From positions 372,001 to 436,000 of the forward strand of contig NZ_JAYKGK010000001.1 of the NCBI RefSeq assembly GCF_036860675.1: a stretch of 64,000 nucleotides of DNA. Direction: 5' to 3'. Under the pieces are notes generated by a model. That model made no database searches. It was given only the letters and a program-made list of their open reading frames with translations, and was not told where the DNA came from. The stretch's first letter is position 1. Every line of letters starts with the position of its first letter. Both the position numbers and the translations under genes were made by a program. Below, one piece after another: positions 26,797 through 36,665 of this stretch. This stretch comes from Rosettibacter primus (GTDB lineage: Bacteria > Bacteroidota > Ignavibacteria > Ignavibacteriales > Melioribacteraceae).

Positions 26797-28695
26797 TTAA
26801 TCTACATTTTCAAAATCTATTAGTAAAGAACGAGTTTCGTGAGGGTCCATTTTATCAAGATAAAAATTAATAATTTGTCCATTTCTACTAATTTCATATT
26901 TAGGAATAGGCGTATTAATAATATCTGTAGAAACATCTATATTTTTTACTTTTTTATTAAGATTGACTTGAACAACAAGATTTTCGGCTTTTAAATCACT
27001 TGGATTTGTAAACTCAACAGAAATTCTTCTTTTACTTCTTGTTTCATAACGAATTTCGATCTGCTGACGTTTTTTCCACCAAGCTTGAAGTTCAGAAAGA
27101 GTTGTTATCCAAATCTTTTTACTTTTTGCATATCTTAAAATATCTCTCACAACAGAAATATAATCCGGTTGTAATTGATATTCTGTATGAACCTTAAAAA
27201 CATATAATCCTCCTTCAAACAGAATTCTATCAACATCTTCTTCATAAGTATATCTTTGGTAATCTACATTTGTAAGGCCATATTTTTTTACTATTTCATA
27301 ATCATCTCTTGCTGTTTTAGTAATTATCATAATTTGTTTATTATTTCTAACTCTCAATTCTGGAACCGACCTATCTGTAAGCGAATCTGTAACAAGAAAC
27401 TCAATATTAAAAGTTGACATTGCTTGAAGTGTATTATCATTATAATATCCGTATAATGGCATAATAGCTTTTACTTCTTTACCTGAAATTTTTTGCAAAG
27501 TATCCTTAGCAATTTTCAAATTAAGAAATTGAGTTTCCTTATTAAAAAGTTCATTCACGGTATCTTCTGGAGATTCTATATAACCGATGTCAACAACAGC
27601 ACCTATATCGCCAAGTTTCGCTAATGACTTTATTAGATTAGAATTTTTTGCAGCTGAAATAGGATCAATAAAAAAAGTTGCAGGATATTGTTTAAAGTCA
27701 ATTATATTTTTTAAAAGATTAACATTACTAATATTCTGATTCAAGGTTGGAATAAAAATTAGAGCAGCATTATAATCCAATGGCCAATCTTTAACATAAG
27801 CTGTTGGTTGATATGTAAGCCAGTTCAATGAATTATTAAATAATTTTTCAAAATAAACAAAATCTTTTTGAACACCCAAAACTGAATTCAACTCAAATCC
27901 ATACCATACAAATCTTCCGTTGCCATAAGTGCCATAAGCAATTCCTGCACTTTTTTGAATTTCTTCTCGCACCAATCCTGCTTCTCTTCTGAAATCATAC
28001 CAGAAACTTACCTGTGTTGTTCGGGGTTCGAGAACTTCAGCATAAATTGGTCTATCCCAGGTTGCAATCTTAAGAGCATAACCTGTAGGAATTCCAGCAG
28101 TAATAGGTAAATTTCCTCTTAATGTATGAACTTTATAAGTTTCTTCAGGTTTTATTTCTTTATTAAACTTAAGACCAAAAACTTCTGTAAAAAAATCCCA
28201 GCCACGCCATTTACCTTCATCGGAATAAGTTGCTGGTCCACCTGTTACAAATAAACTTCCACCATTTTCTAAATATTTTTTCAATTGAACAAGTTGTTTA
28301 TCGCTTAAAGATTTGGCTCCTGGTAGAACAATTAATTTGTAATCAAAATGTTCACCTAACTCAATAACCTGATCAGAAATAATATCATAATTCATCTTAG
28401 AATTTTTAATAAATCTTTTCCATGTATCAATATTATCTTTAAGCCAAGTACTGCCGGCAGGTAGCATATTTTCAGTGTATTGAGAATAGAGAATTGCAAC
28501 TTTCTTAGTTTTTAAATCACCTTTAATTAACTTTAAGTTTTCTTTGGTAGGCAATATTTCTTTTAGTTCATAACTTCCATAAATATTTTTTACTATAAGC
28601 AAAAAAACAAGAATTCCTGTGATAAGAAGAACCAGACCACTTAAAAATATTATCAAATAATTAACTCTAAGACCTCTGTTTTCAATTACCGCCAC
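26797..28695 (-). CDS. Membrane-anchored protein with GATase-like and degenerate NodB deacetylase-like domains
   Basis: 632 residues, translated from a GTG start that overlaps the preceding gene by ten bases; GAGG lies ten bases upstream. One transmembrane anchor at ~12-36. Residues ~60-300 resemble class I glutamine-amidotransferase/ThuA-like folds (KLIVLPGAKSLSDKQLVQL, GGSLFVTGGP) without the catalytic Cys motif. Residues ~305-540 follow the outline of a NodB polysaccharide deacetylase, but the metal-site aspartates are gone (AALIFIPTLNQ instead of TFDD), the HxxxH motif is gone (GDIGAVVDIGYIES), and the RxPYG motif reads MPLYGYYNDNTL. A C-terminal beta-sandwich ends the protein. It resembles the position of PgaB in PNAG loci but is probably catalytically inactive; a polysaccharide-binding role is an inference. 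Confidence 0.65.
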   Translation of the reverse strand: MAVIENRGLRVNYLIIFLSGLVLLITGILVFLLIVKNIYGSYELKEILPTKENLKLIKGDLKTKKVAILYSQYTENMLPAGSTWLKDNIDTWKRFIKNSKMNYDIISDQVIELGEHFDYKLIVLPGAKSLSDKQLVQLKKYLENGGSLFVTGGPATYSDEGKWRGWDFFTEVFGLKFNKEIKPEETYKVHTLRGNLPITAGIPTGYALKIATWDRPIYAEVLEPRTTQVSFWYDFRREAGLVREEIQKSAGIAYGTYGNGRFVWYGFELNSVLGVQKDFVYFEKLFNNSLNWLTYQPTAYVKDWPLDYNAALIFIPTLNQNISNVNLLKNIIDFKQYPATFFIDPISAAKNSNLIKSLAKLGDIGAVVDIGYIESPEDTVNELFNKETQFLNLKIAKDTLQKISGKEVKAIMPLYGYYNDNTLQAMSTFNIEFLVTDSLTDRSVPELRVRNNKQIMIITKTARDDYEIVKKYGLTNVDYQRYTYEEDVDRILFEGGLYVFKVHTEYQLQPDYISVVRDILRYAKSKKIWITTLSELQAWWKKRQQIEIRYETRSKRRISVEFTNPSDLKAENLVVQVNLNKKVKNIDVSTDIINTPIPKYEISRNGQIINFYLDKMDPHETRSLLIDFENVD

Positions 28696-29180
28696 CTAAG
28701 ATTGTCCTCTTGTTTTTTCTCTTGTTTTGCAGGTTCTTCATAACCTTCGCTTGTATACCTGACAAATTTTCTTTTAGGAGTAAAGCGTTCAGCAATTGAA
28801 CCGGAAATTTGTTCATCCGTTCTTCGTGGAAATTCTTCTGCTTGAAATTGACGTGGTCCTGCTCCAACAAAAGTTGGTCTTAATTCAGGACCTTTAGATT
28901 CTTCTTGTTCATAAGGAGAAGGTCTCTGGTATTCGTAACCATATTCTTGTTGTGGTTGAACAACTTCATATGTTCTTCTTCCGGGTGCTGCTGCTCTTTG
29001 TTCTGCGCCTAATGGAGCTGGAGTAATTAATTCTGCAGGTATAGCAGCTGGTTGAGGAGCTTGAGCTGCGATTCCTTTTCTCTCTCTGACTTTATATAAA
29101 ATATAAGCACCTACTGCCAGGATAAATGTCGACACTGTGGCTACGAGTATTATTAACGATAATATTGGAATTAATTCCAT
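28686..29180 (-). CDS. Small single-pass membrane protein with Pro/Gln/Glu-rich tail
   Basis: 164 residues. One N-terminal transmembrane segment (residues ~4-30, ILSLIILVATVSTFILAVGA) is followed by basic residues (KVRERKG), so the long tail should be cytoplasmic. The tail is rich in Pro, Gln, Glu, Arg and Tyr and looks disordered. I do not recognise a family. It starts 18 bases after the glycosyltransferase gene and overlaps the next gene by ten bases, so it is tightly embedded in the exopolysaccharide operon. By position it could play the part of PgaD, the small partner of the PgaC synthase, but there is no visible sequence match. Confidence 0.7.
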   Translation of the reverse strand: MELIPILSLIILVATVSTFILAVGAYILYKVRERKGIAAQAPQPAAIPAELITPAPLGAEQRAAAPGRRTYEVVQPQQEYGYEYQRPSPYEQEESKGPELRPTFVGAGPRQFQAEEFPRRTDEQISGSIAERFTPKRKFVRYTSEGYEEPAKQEKKQEDNLRWR

Positions 29181-29197
29181 TTTCTACCTCATAAAAT

Positions 29198-30622
29198 TTA
29201 CTTAAATGCCTTGATACCTTGTGTTGATTCTAAAGCAGGGGTTCCAATTCTTTCTAGTTTTCCCCATGTCATTCTTATTCCGATAAATTCTTCAATTGTT
29301 GCCATTGCTTTTGTTACATCTATCAGTAAAATAAAAAATATTCTATAAATAATCGCAAATGGTACAAGACGAAATTCTTCTCTTTCTGCTGCTACACAAT
29401 AAACTGCAGACATTAAATCGAGAACTGCTATACCAACCCACCATAAGAACAAAGTTATATGAATTCCATAAAGCAATGCTATGATTATAAAGTAAAGATT
29501 AACAAAGATATTCATCGCTGGCCATATTAAAGCTTCGTAGAACATTGACCACAATATAAAACTATTACTGAAGTTTAATGTGGGATTATACAAATATCTT
29601 TTGTGTTTTCTAATTGCTTGCAAAATTCCACGAGTCCAGCGATATCTTTGTTTTAAAAGTTGATAAATTGTTGCAGGTGCTTCTGTATAAGCAATTGCAT
29701 TAGGTTCATAAATAATTTTCCAGCCTTTTGCCAAAATTTTAAGTGTAATATCTGCATCTTCTGCATATGTATCACTTGAATAAAATCCTGCATCTCGTAA
29801 TGTTGACTTACGAAAAACACCAATTGGGCCTGGAATTATATTCACCATTTGTAAAAATCCCTGAGCACTTCGAGCTAAGTTTAATCCTTCTAAATATTCA
29901 AGGGCTTGTAAATCCGTTAAAATTTTTTTTCTATTTTGAACTTTTACATTTCCAGCAACTGCTCCAACTGTTGGGTCAACAAAATGTCTCATAGCAGCTC
30001 GTAAAGTATCGGGTGTTAATTGAGAATCTCCATCCATGCATAAAACAAACTGTGCTTCGGAATATTGAATCCCTGCATTTAATGCTTTAGCTTTGCCGCC
30101 ATTTTGTTTATTAATTAAAGAAATTTTGACTAGACTTTTTCTTCCTTTATGATAACCTACAAGTGATTCTCCAATTTCTGCTGTATCATCAGTCGAACCA
30201 TCATTAACTATAATAATTTCATAATTGGGATAATCAAGATTCAGAAGTGATTCAATAGAATTTTTTAATATTTTTCCTTCATTATAAACAGGTACAATAA
30301 TCGAAACAAAAGGATAATAACCCGGTTTGCTTTGAACTGTGTATCTTGTATTATAAAAATATGCCATAAATAAAATTCCAAAGTATCTAAATAAAAGCAC
30401 AAATAAGAAAATAACCAGAGAAACTATGGACGAATAAACAAACAATCCGCTCCAGGTCAAAATAGTAAGAGGCATGGTTATAATAATGGTTATAATCAAC
30501 AATAATGATAAAAATCCAGATACAATTATTGTTCGTAATTTTTCCTTAGCTTCATTTCTTCTGGGGGGTTTTAGCTCACGATTGTCTAATGCTATTTGGT
30601 ATTTCAATAAATCTTTATTCAT
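29198..30622 (-). CDS. Processive family 2 glycosyltransferase (PgaC/BcsA-like polysaccharide synthase)
   Basis: Inner-membrane enzyme that polymerises a beta-linked polysaccharide from a nucleotide sugar and feeds it across the membrane. 474 residues. Two or three N-terminal membrane segments (~31-95) precede a GT-A domain with VSIIVPVYNEG, D141 in VNDGSTDDT, DGD at 197-199, the AEDAD acid-base region near 287-291, and QRYRW at 325-329 (the Q(Q/R)xRW product-channel motif of processive synthases). Several C-terminal membrane segments follow. There is no PilZ domain, so length and layout fit PgaC/HAS-like synthases rather than BcsA. Product could be poly-GlcNAc, cellulose-like glucan or another beta-glycan; the sequence does not decide. 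Confidence 0.88.
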   Translation of the reverse strand: MNKDLLKYQIALDNRELKPPRRNEAKEKLRTIIVSGFLSLLLIITIIITMPLTILTWSGLFVYSSIVSLVIFLFVLLFRYFGILFMAYFYNTRYTVQSKPGYYPFVSIIVPVYNEGKILKNSIESLLNLDYPNYEIIIVNDGSTDDTAEIGESLVGYHKGRKSLVKISLINKQNGGKAKALNAGIQYSEAQFVLCMDGDSQLTPDTLRAAMRHFVDPTVGAVAGNVKVQNRKKILTDLQALEYLEGLNLARSAQGFLQMVNIIPGPIGVFRKSTLRDAGFYSSDTYAEDADITLKILAKGWKIIYEPNAIAYTEAPATIYQLLKQRYRWTRGILQAIRKHKRYLYNPTLNFSNSFILWSMFYEALIWPAMNIFVNLYFIIIALLYGIHITLFLWWVGIAVLDLMSAVYCVAAEREEFRLVPFAIIYRIFFILLIDVTKAMATIEEFIGIRMTWGKLERIGTPALESTQGIKAFK

Positions 30623-30887
30623 ATTAAGTCTATTATTAGCAGAAATTTATAAACAAAACAAATGCCAGAAAAAAAATTTGTTTTTAATCAATTTTCGAAT
30701 AAAAATATTTCCATTCCATCTCAACTAAATACACTTTCTTCTTCCTTGGCTCAGATTCATACAATTTGCAGGTGAATATAATTTATTATTTAAACTATTG
30801 CAAGAAAATAAGTTATTAGAAGAACTTAAAAGATTGGTATAAGTAGAGGAAATTAACTTGCAATTTCATAAAGGAAAAAATTAAAAA

Positions 30888-32135
30888 TTATTTTTCTTTA
30901 TTGTATGAATCAATTATCGCATCAAAGAGAAGCTGAGCTACTCGTTTACCTCCTAACTGTGTAAAGTGAGAATAATCTTTTAATGCCATAGGAGGATTAG
31001 AATTGACCCATTCATTCATTGAATTTTGCCCGCCCATAGCTTCCCATAAATTCCAGAAAGCAATTTTTGATTTTTCAACAATTCTTTTTTGTGCTGAAAG
31101 TAATAGCGATACATCAGGATTTGTTACAAACTTATTTCCGATTTTCATTGTTTTATCACCTACACCAACAAGTATTATACCTGCATTTGGAAAACATTTT
31201 TTTAGATATTCTATAACTGTTATCATTTTGTTTTCGTAGTAATTAAATATTTCTTTATTAGGTGCATTTACATTTGCCCCATATGTTAAAATAATTAATG
31301 AATAATCAGAATACTTTTGAAAATCTTTTAATACATTTTCAGAAATATTCAACAATGAAACTCCTGAATTACCTGGCATTGGGAAATTATCTACATAAAC
31401 ACCATTTCCACTTTCCAAACTAATTCCAAAAATATACGGAGCTTTGCCAGACAAAAATTTCATCTCAAATGATTTACCTGCAACATTCAAATCTATTTTT
31501 AGTTCTTTGAGTGTGTTTCCATCATCCAAGGTAATTTCAACAGCTTTGCCATTATTTACTTTGTATTGTATTACAGAATTTTTTGCATTACTATAATAAA
31601 TTTTCACAGTATTGAAACTGCTTGTTGATTTTAGATTATCTGTTGTTTCATATTTAATCCAGCTGTTTATCTTAGGAATAGCAACTGCTCCGCTTATCCC
31701 CAGAGGTAAATTATCAGGATTTCTTGTTATTATTGAAGCATACGTCCAGTCGTCAGAATAAGAATGATTGATACTCGTTTTCATCTTAACATCATTTGAG
31801 ATGATTGACAAAAAGCCAATTCCTTTGCCTCCAAATTTTTCCTGGAAATATTCTCTCAAATATTCTGTAATAATATCTCCCTGTATTAATGAATCTCCAT
31901 AATGAGCAATTCTAATAATCTGATTTTTAGAATTCTTTAATGAATTAAAAAAATTTTTTAGTTGTTCTAAATTCCCGCTAAGTGGAACAAACTTTCCTAA
32001 TGTTTTCTGTGATGACACAAATGTATTATCATTAATTTCTTTGACATAAAATAATTTGAAATTCGATTTATCAACAGCATAAATATTCAGTGACCATAAA
32101 AGAATAATTATACTAATAAATAATTTATTGAACAT
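30888..32135 (-). CDS. Secreted SGNH/GDSL-type hydrolase or O-acetyl-modifying enzyme
   Basis: 415 residues with an N-terminal signal peptide (cleavage near residue 20, after LNIYA). The SGNH block I nucleophile is S82 in IRIAHYGDSLIQGDI, and the block V pair is D387/H390 in DYSHFTQLGGKRVAQ. The middle ~150 residues form a beta-rich insertion. AAGGGG-type ribosome binding site before ATG. It sits between the TPR-barrel exporter and the synthase genes, like AlgX/AlgJ-type or acetylesterase proteins in other exopolysaccharide loci (family knowledge). It may add or remove acetyl groups on the exported polymer in the periplasm. A 265-base gap separates it from the synthase gene, with nothing recognisable in it. 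Confidence 0.78.
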   Translation of the reverse strand: MFNKLFISIIILLWSLNIYAVDKSNFKLFYVKEINDNTFVSSQKTLGKFVPLSGNLEQLKNFFNSLKNSKNQIIRIAHYGDSLIQGDIITEYLREYFQEKFGGKGIGFLSIISNDVKMKTSINHSYSDDWTYASIITRNPDNLPLGISGAVAIPKINSWIKYETTDNLKSTSSFNTVKIYYSNAKNSVIQYKVNNGKAVEITLDDGNTLKELKIDLNVAGKSFEMKFLSGKAPYIFGISLESGNGVYVDNFPMPGNSGVSLLNISENVLKDFQKYSDYSLIILTYGANVNAPNKEIFNYYENKMITVIEYLKKCFPNAGIILVGVGDKTMKIGNKFVTNPDVSLLLSAQKRIVEKSKIAFWNLWEAMGGQNSMNEWVNSNPPMALKDYSHFTQLGGKRVAQLLFDAIIDSYNKEK

Positions 32136-32173
32136 ACAACCCCTTTTGTCAATAAGAAATTTTGGGAAATAAA

Positions 32174-35100
32174 TTAAAAAATATTCCAGTATAATGAAAA
32201 AGATGTTGAAAATGATTGATATACAGAATCAAAACGATAACTATTAGAAAATCCTACTCTTCCATTTACATTCAAAGATTTAATGGGACTATAACTTGCA
32301 TTAATAAAATATTCACTGACAAAAAAGTCGATTGCTGGAACATACCCAATTTTTCCAAATAAATATAATTTCAATCCATTTTTATGAGTCCATTTATATT
32401 CACCCCAGAGACTATGTGAAATAAAATTCTGAGGTGAATAATAATTAGAAGAGACATAAGCGAAATCAGCAAAATAATACTCATAACCAATAATACTATT
32501 TTCAAAAAATCTTCTTCCTATTCTGAAAAGAAAATCATTCCCTTCGTTTTTATCTGATATATTGTAATAATTGTAATTAATTATAAATTGCAGTTGATTA
32601 TTATGCAGATAATAACCATTTATTCTGTACAGTTCAGCTTTCAATCTAATATCCATCAAATAAGGTGAATACAAAATTAATCTTGCATCATTATTTTCAT
32701 AATATCCGCTCACTAATAATTCATCCTGTTTTTCATATTTAATTATGGCATTCCCAATTTTTTTGTTTTGCTCTCCAAGTATGTTTAAAATTCCATAGCT
32801 TATAGATGCAGTTAAATTTTTTATTATAAACAATGATAAAATTCCTTTCAATTCAGTAAAATCTCTTGTTTCAATTTTATTGTTAATTCTTACATTATTA
32901 TAAGAACCACCAAGACTTATAAATCCAACAAAGCCGCCATCTAAATTCAAACCATGGCCCCATAATCTAAAGCTTTGATTATCTCCATAAAAATTAAAAA
33001 ATGGTGAAATACCTACATTTGTTGGAAGAAAAATATTTTTAATTACATAAACTCCTTTCTTAAAACCATATGGAGGAATCCAGCTCAAACGTTGTTTAAT
33101 AATTTTAATGTCTGAAGAATCTTTTGCAACATCAAGTAAATCATCATAAATATCTTCAGCTTTTCCCCATCTATTTTGCATAGCAAATGCATCCGCAAGA
33201 TATAATCTTTGCTGATTTATTTTTTTTATCATCTCTATATCATCTGTTTTTTCCAATAATTCATCGAATATCTTTTCTGCTCTGTCCAATTGTTTTGTCC
33301 TTATATAAGAACTGCCTAATGTTATAAGTTTTTCATGAAGAAGATTTAATTCTTCAGGCGTTTTCAAACTATCTTTTAGTGATTGATAAATTGAATCTGC
33401 TTTGGCTGGAAGACCAATTATACTAAAAGTATTTGCTAAATCCATTTTTGATTCAATATCTATGGAATCATTTCTGCTTAATTTCTCTAATTCTTCTACT
33501 GCTTTCAAACTATCTTTATTAAGATAAATAACATTTACACGTTGAAGAGCAATTTTAAAATCAAATTCATCTGAAAGCAATTTATCATAAATCTCAATTG
33601 TTTTCGAATAATCTTCTGCACATGTTAGAATATTTGCATACTCAATTAATTCATCTCTGGATGGGCCGGTTCTTTTTGAAAAATATTCTTCATATTTAAT
33701 TCTTGCATCATTACAATTTCCTTCCATAAAAAGCTTTTCAGCTTCTGCACGAATTTCAAATACTTTAATTTCCTCATAAGCAGATAAATGAAGTTCATAA
33801 TTACTTTCTGAACTAACTACTTCTGGATTACTTGGGTCTATTTTTTTTGCAATATCAAGATACTTTTTTGCTTCAGGAAAATTCTTTTTCCACGAATACA
33901 AAGAAACAAGTGATAGATAAGCAGGCAATTCTTCTGGTCTATACTTAATTACATTCAGTAAATATTTTTCTGCAAGGTCCAAATCAAGAACTGTCCACAC
34001 AGCAATTTGAGCTCTTAATAATTGATAATCCAAATTTTCTGGGTCAAGTTCTAAAAGTTTATTTATTTGAGCGATAGCTTTTTCCCATTCATAGTTCCAT
34101 GCACAATATTTTGCATATAAGAAACGAACATCAAGATCTTCATTTTCAGGTTTGTCTTTAAGATATTCAGTTAATATTTCGATTGCATTATCATAATAAA
34201 GAAGATTTGCATAAGTTTCTGCAAGTTTAACAACAATTTCTTTGTTCTCAGGATTTTCTTTTAGCATTCCTGTATAAAGTTCAACATTCGAGTTAAATGT
34301 ACTGTCGCGATATGAAGTTACTTTTTGATAGAGTGATTTAAATTCTTCATCATCAGAATATTTATTTTGAAGATATTGGAGTTGCTGGAAAGCTTCTTCA
34401 TAACGATTGGCAGCAATCAATTCTTTTATTAAAGCAAATCTAATTTTATCATTGTTTGGATTTTGTTTTAATTCTCTGTAATATCTATCTATTGGATAAA
34501 CATATTCAAATGACCTCGGTTGATATTGAAGCAAATATGCCTGATTACGTGTTATGTCCAATCCATCCTGAGCTTCTTTAAAATATGGTTTTATTTCGAG
34601 TGCTTTTTGAAAAGCATTTTCTGCAATTTTATACTTCCCTAACCAAAGTGTAAAGTAACCATATCGGCTCCATAATCTCCAGTCGTCTGGATACCGCTCT
34701 ACATATTTTTTTAAGATTTTTTCACCTTTTGAAATTGAGCCGGTTTTTGCAAGAATTTCTGTATATCTGATTATTTCATCAGGCGAGGCATTATCATCTC
34801 TTTTCAAATATTCATCGTACCATTGTTCAGCATTATCCCATTCCTCAAGCCATCTATATGCTTTACCAATTTCAAGATAGTTGAATGGATTCTTCGGGTC
34901 TATTGCAATGTCTCTTTTGTGTCCTTCAATTTTTTGATAAAGTTGTTGATGCCATATTACTATAACTCGATTTAGATCTTTTTTTATTTGTTCATTTTTG
35001 GGGTCAAGTCTTTCTGCTCTTCTTAAATCAAGAACAGCATATTGATACTGAATTGTTTTTTCATAACAAAGACCTCGCAGATGATAACCTTCGGCAAGTT

Positions 35101-35269
35101 GTGGATTTGCAGAAATGAATTTATTCAATTGGTCAATTGCTTCTCCATATCTTCCTTCGTTCATTAAAAATAAAGCTTGACGCTTAATACCATCAAATTT
35201 TATTTGAGGATATAAAATTGATGAGAAAAAGAATAGAACTGTAAAAAATATTTTAACACGGTAAATCAT
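32174..35269 (-). CDS. TPR-rich outer-membrane exporter with C-terminal beta-barrel (PgaA/BcsC-like)
   Basis: 1031 residues with a signal peptide (cleavage near 21). Residues ~25-760 are a long series of tetratricopeptide repeats (for example YGEAIDQLNKFISANPQLAEGYHLRG and AIEILTEYLKDKPENEDL). From ~785 the sequence changes to alternating, aromatic-rich beta strands and ends in phenylalanine (SLYWNIF), the usual C-terminal signature of outer-membrane barrels. This TPR-plus-barrel layout is that of PgaA, BcsC and AlgK/AlgE, which guide polysaccharide through the periplasm and outer membrane. The barrel (~245 residues) would have about 14-16 strands. Start codon overlaps the stop of the KaiC-like gene by one base, so the two are coupled. 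Confidence 0.82.
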   Translation of the reverse strand: MIYRVKIFFTVLFFFSSILYPQIKFDGIKRQALFLMNEGRYGEAIDQLNKFISANPQLAEGYHLRGLCYEKTIQYQYAVLDLRRAERLDPKNEQIKKDLNRVIVIWHQQLYQKIEGHKRDIAIDPKNPFNYLEIGKAYRWLEEWDNAEQWYDEYLKRDDNASPDEIIRYTEILAKTGSISKGEKILKKYVERYPDDWRLWSRYGYFTLWLGKYKIAENAFQKALEIKPYFKEAQDGLDITRNQAYLLQYQPRSFEYVYPIDRYYRELKQNPNNDKIRFALIKELIAANRYEEAFQQLQYLQNKYSDDEEFKSLYQKVTSYRDSTFNSNVELYTGMLKENPENKEIVVKLAETYANLLYYDNAIEILTEYLKDKPENEDLDVRFLYAKYCAWNYEWEKAIAQINKLLELDPENLDYQLLRAQIAVWTVLDLDLAEKYLLNVIKYRPEELPAYLSLVSLYSWKKNFPEAKKYLDIAKKIDPSNPEVVSSESNYELHLSAYEEIKVFEIRAEAEKLFMEGNCNDARIKYEEYFSKRTGPSRDELIEYANILTCAEDYSKTIEIYDKLLSDEFDFKIALQRVNVIYLNKDSLKAVEELEKLSRNDSIDIESKMDLANTFSIIGLPAKADSIYQSLKDSLKTPEELNLLHEKLITLGSSYIRTKQLDRAEKIFDELLEKTDDIEMIKKINQQRLYLADAFAMQNRWGKAEDIYDDLLDVAKDSSDIKIIKQRLSWIPPYGFKKGVYVIKNIFLPTNVGISPFFNFYGDNQSFRLWGHGLNLDGGFVGFISLGGSYNNVRINNKIETRDFTELKGILSLFIIKNLTASISYGILNILGEQNKKIGNAIIKYEKQDELLVSGYYENNDARLILYSPYLMDIRLKAELYRINGYYLHNNQLQFIINYNYYNISDKNEGNDFLFRIGRRFFENSIIGYEYYFADFAYVSSNYYSPQNFISHSLWGEYKWTHKNGLKLYLFGKIGYVPAIDFFVSEYFINASYSPIKSLNVNGRVGFSNSYRFDSVYQSFSTSFSLYWNIF

Positions 35270-36528
35270 TACCCTATAAATTTATTTAGCGGCTGGTAAG
35301 CATGTGTTGAAGAAGTCTCAGCTGATAAAACATATTCCATCATCGATTCTGCATTTTCAAATCTTTCATCAATTGTTGTATTAAATATTGTGATATAATC
35401 AAGAACAGCATTTAAATAAGTCGGATCGCTGCTTGGCAAGTTATTTTGAACATTTGTAATTAAATCAACTACGCTTTTTAAGCTTCCTCTTACTAATAAC
35501 ACAAGGACTTTATTTTCTATAACACAAATTTTATCTCTCTTACTTGTTGATAATCTAATAGCATTTTGTAATTGATTAATAGACAGTAATCCTCTTACCT
35601 GAACAACAGGATCTAATCTAAAGGATACAAGATTAAATGTTTGTCCAGTACTTTTATAAAGAGCAATTTGATTATTAAGAATCAATAAGAAATCCTGATA
35701 ATTATAGACATTAGAAAATGCATAAGGTTCAGATGGGAGGTCAACTTTTGTAGGCGTTGTAAAATTACTGGTTCTTGTTTTCGTATAAATATTATCGTAT
35801 TCTTCTGTTGGATAAGTTTCTTTTGTAAAATCTGTAGTTACACCTTTATTTGGCACTATTCTATATTCTGCACTGAATTCACCTTCTGTATGGCCAACAT
35901 TAGGAGTAATTGTTACTATTCCACCATGAAATCTTTCTCTACCTGTTTCTTTTTTGAGCTGGATTAATCCAGTTACAAATTGTGATAATCCTTCTACAAT
36001 AGAATGAGCTTTTTGAGTAGCCGGTTCACTTATTATAAATAAACTTGTTATATCCCTTTCTTCAATTGATTCAATTGTATGAAGAAATGCATTTCTTAAA
36101 TAATCCAAATTTCTAAATCCAACGAAAGGAGTTAATTCATCAAAAATAATTCTTGTAGGATTATATTGATTTATTACTGTAAGTATATCATTAAAATATT
36201 CTACGAGATAATCATCAGGATTATACATATCATAAATTTCATTTGGTGGAGCTACTCTAACTACTATTATCAAGTTTTGATTCATGTACGATTGAATATC
36301 AAAATTAATAGATGCAGCTTGTATCATTAAATCTTTTGGCCGCATGATTGTAAAATATACACATGTCTCACCACTTCTTGCAGTTTCAAGTGCAAACTGC
36401 AAACCAATTAATGTTCTGCCGGATTTTCTTGGACCAATTAATAAATAACTTCCTCCTCTGTATACACCACCCCAATTTTTATCAACGAATGAAAATCCAG
36501 ACGGAACTTTTTTAACAGTACTTAGCAT
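35269..36528 (-). CDS. KaiC/RecA-like protein with altered Walker A and GGDEF-like domain (BcsE-like layout)
   Basis: 419 residues, cytoplasmic. Residues ~5-230 are a KaiC/RadA-type RecA fold: P-loop GPRKSGRT at 32-39, in which Arg38 replaces the invariant lysine, and a Walker B-like IIFDE with D130/E131. Residues ~270-390 have the strand-helix rhythm of a GGDEF domain (QDFLLILNNQIAL, NLVSFRLDP, then RDKICVIENKVLVLLV), with ENK in place of GGDEF and no RxxD inhibitory site at the expected place. E. coli BcsE also joins a degenerate NTPase-like domain to a GGDEF-like GIL domain that binds cyclic-di-GMP (family knowledge). By analogy this may be a regulator of the synthase; cyclic-di-GMP binding is not demonstrated by the sequence. 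It is coupled to the exporter gene. Confidence 0.7.
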   Translation of the reverse strand: MLSTVKKVPSGFSFVDKNWGGVYRGGSYLLIGPRKSGRTLIGLQFALETARSGETCVYFTIMRPKDLMIQAASINFDIQSYMNQNLIIVVRVAPPNEIYDMYNPDDYLVEYFNDILTVINQYNPTRIIFDELTPFVGFRNLDYLRNAFLHTIESIEERDITSLFIISEPATQKAHSIVEGLSQFVTGLIQLKKETGRERFHGGIVTITPNVGHTEGEFSAEYRIVPNKGVTTDFTKETYPTEEYDNIYTKTRTSNFTTPTKVDLPSEPYAFSNVYNYQDFLLILNNQIALYKSTGQTFNLVSFRLDPVVQVRGLLSINQLQNAIRLSTSKRDKICVIENKVLVLLVRGSLKSVVDLITNVQNNLPSSDPTYLNAVLDYITIFNTTIDERFENAESMMEYVLSAETSSTHAYQPLNKFIG

Positions 36529-36665
36529 AATGAATCCTAATTTTCTTATTAATAGCCAATTTATATGCCACTAAAAATATTAATTATATTATAAAAATGA
36601 ACATGCATTGAAATAATTTTTCTTAAAATGAAATTGTTGCTCCATTTTAATACAATCAACAAATC

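Noticed and set aside
29198..30622. Calling the glycosyltransferase a cellulose synthase (BcsA)
   Set aside because: No PilZ domain and no BcsB beside it; the length fits PgaC-like synthases. The product stays undetermined.
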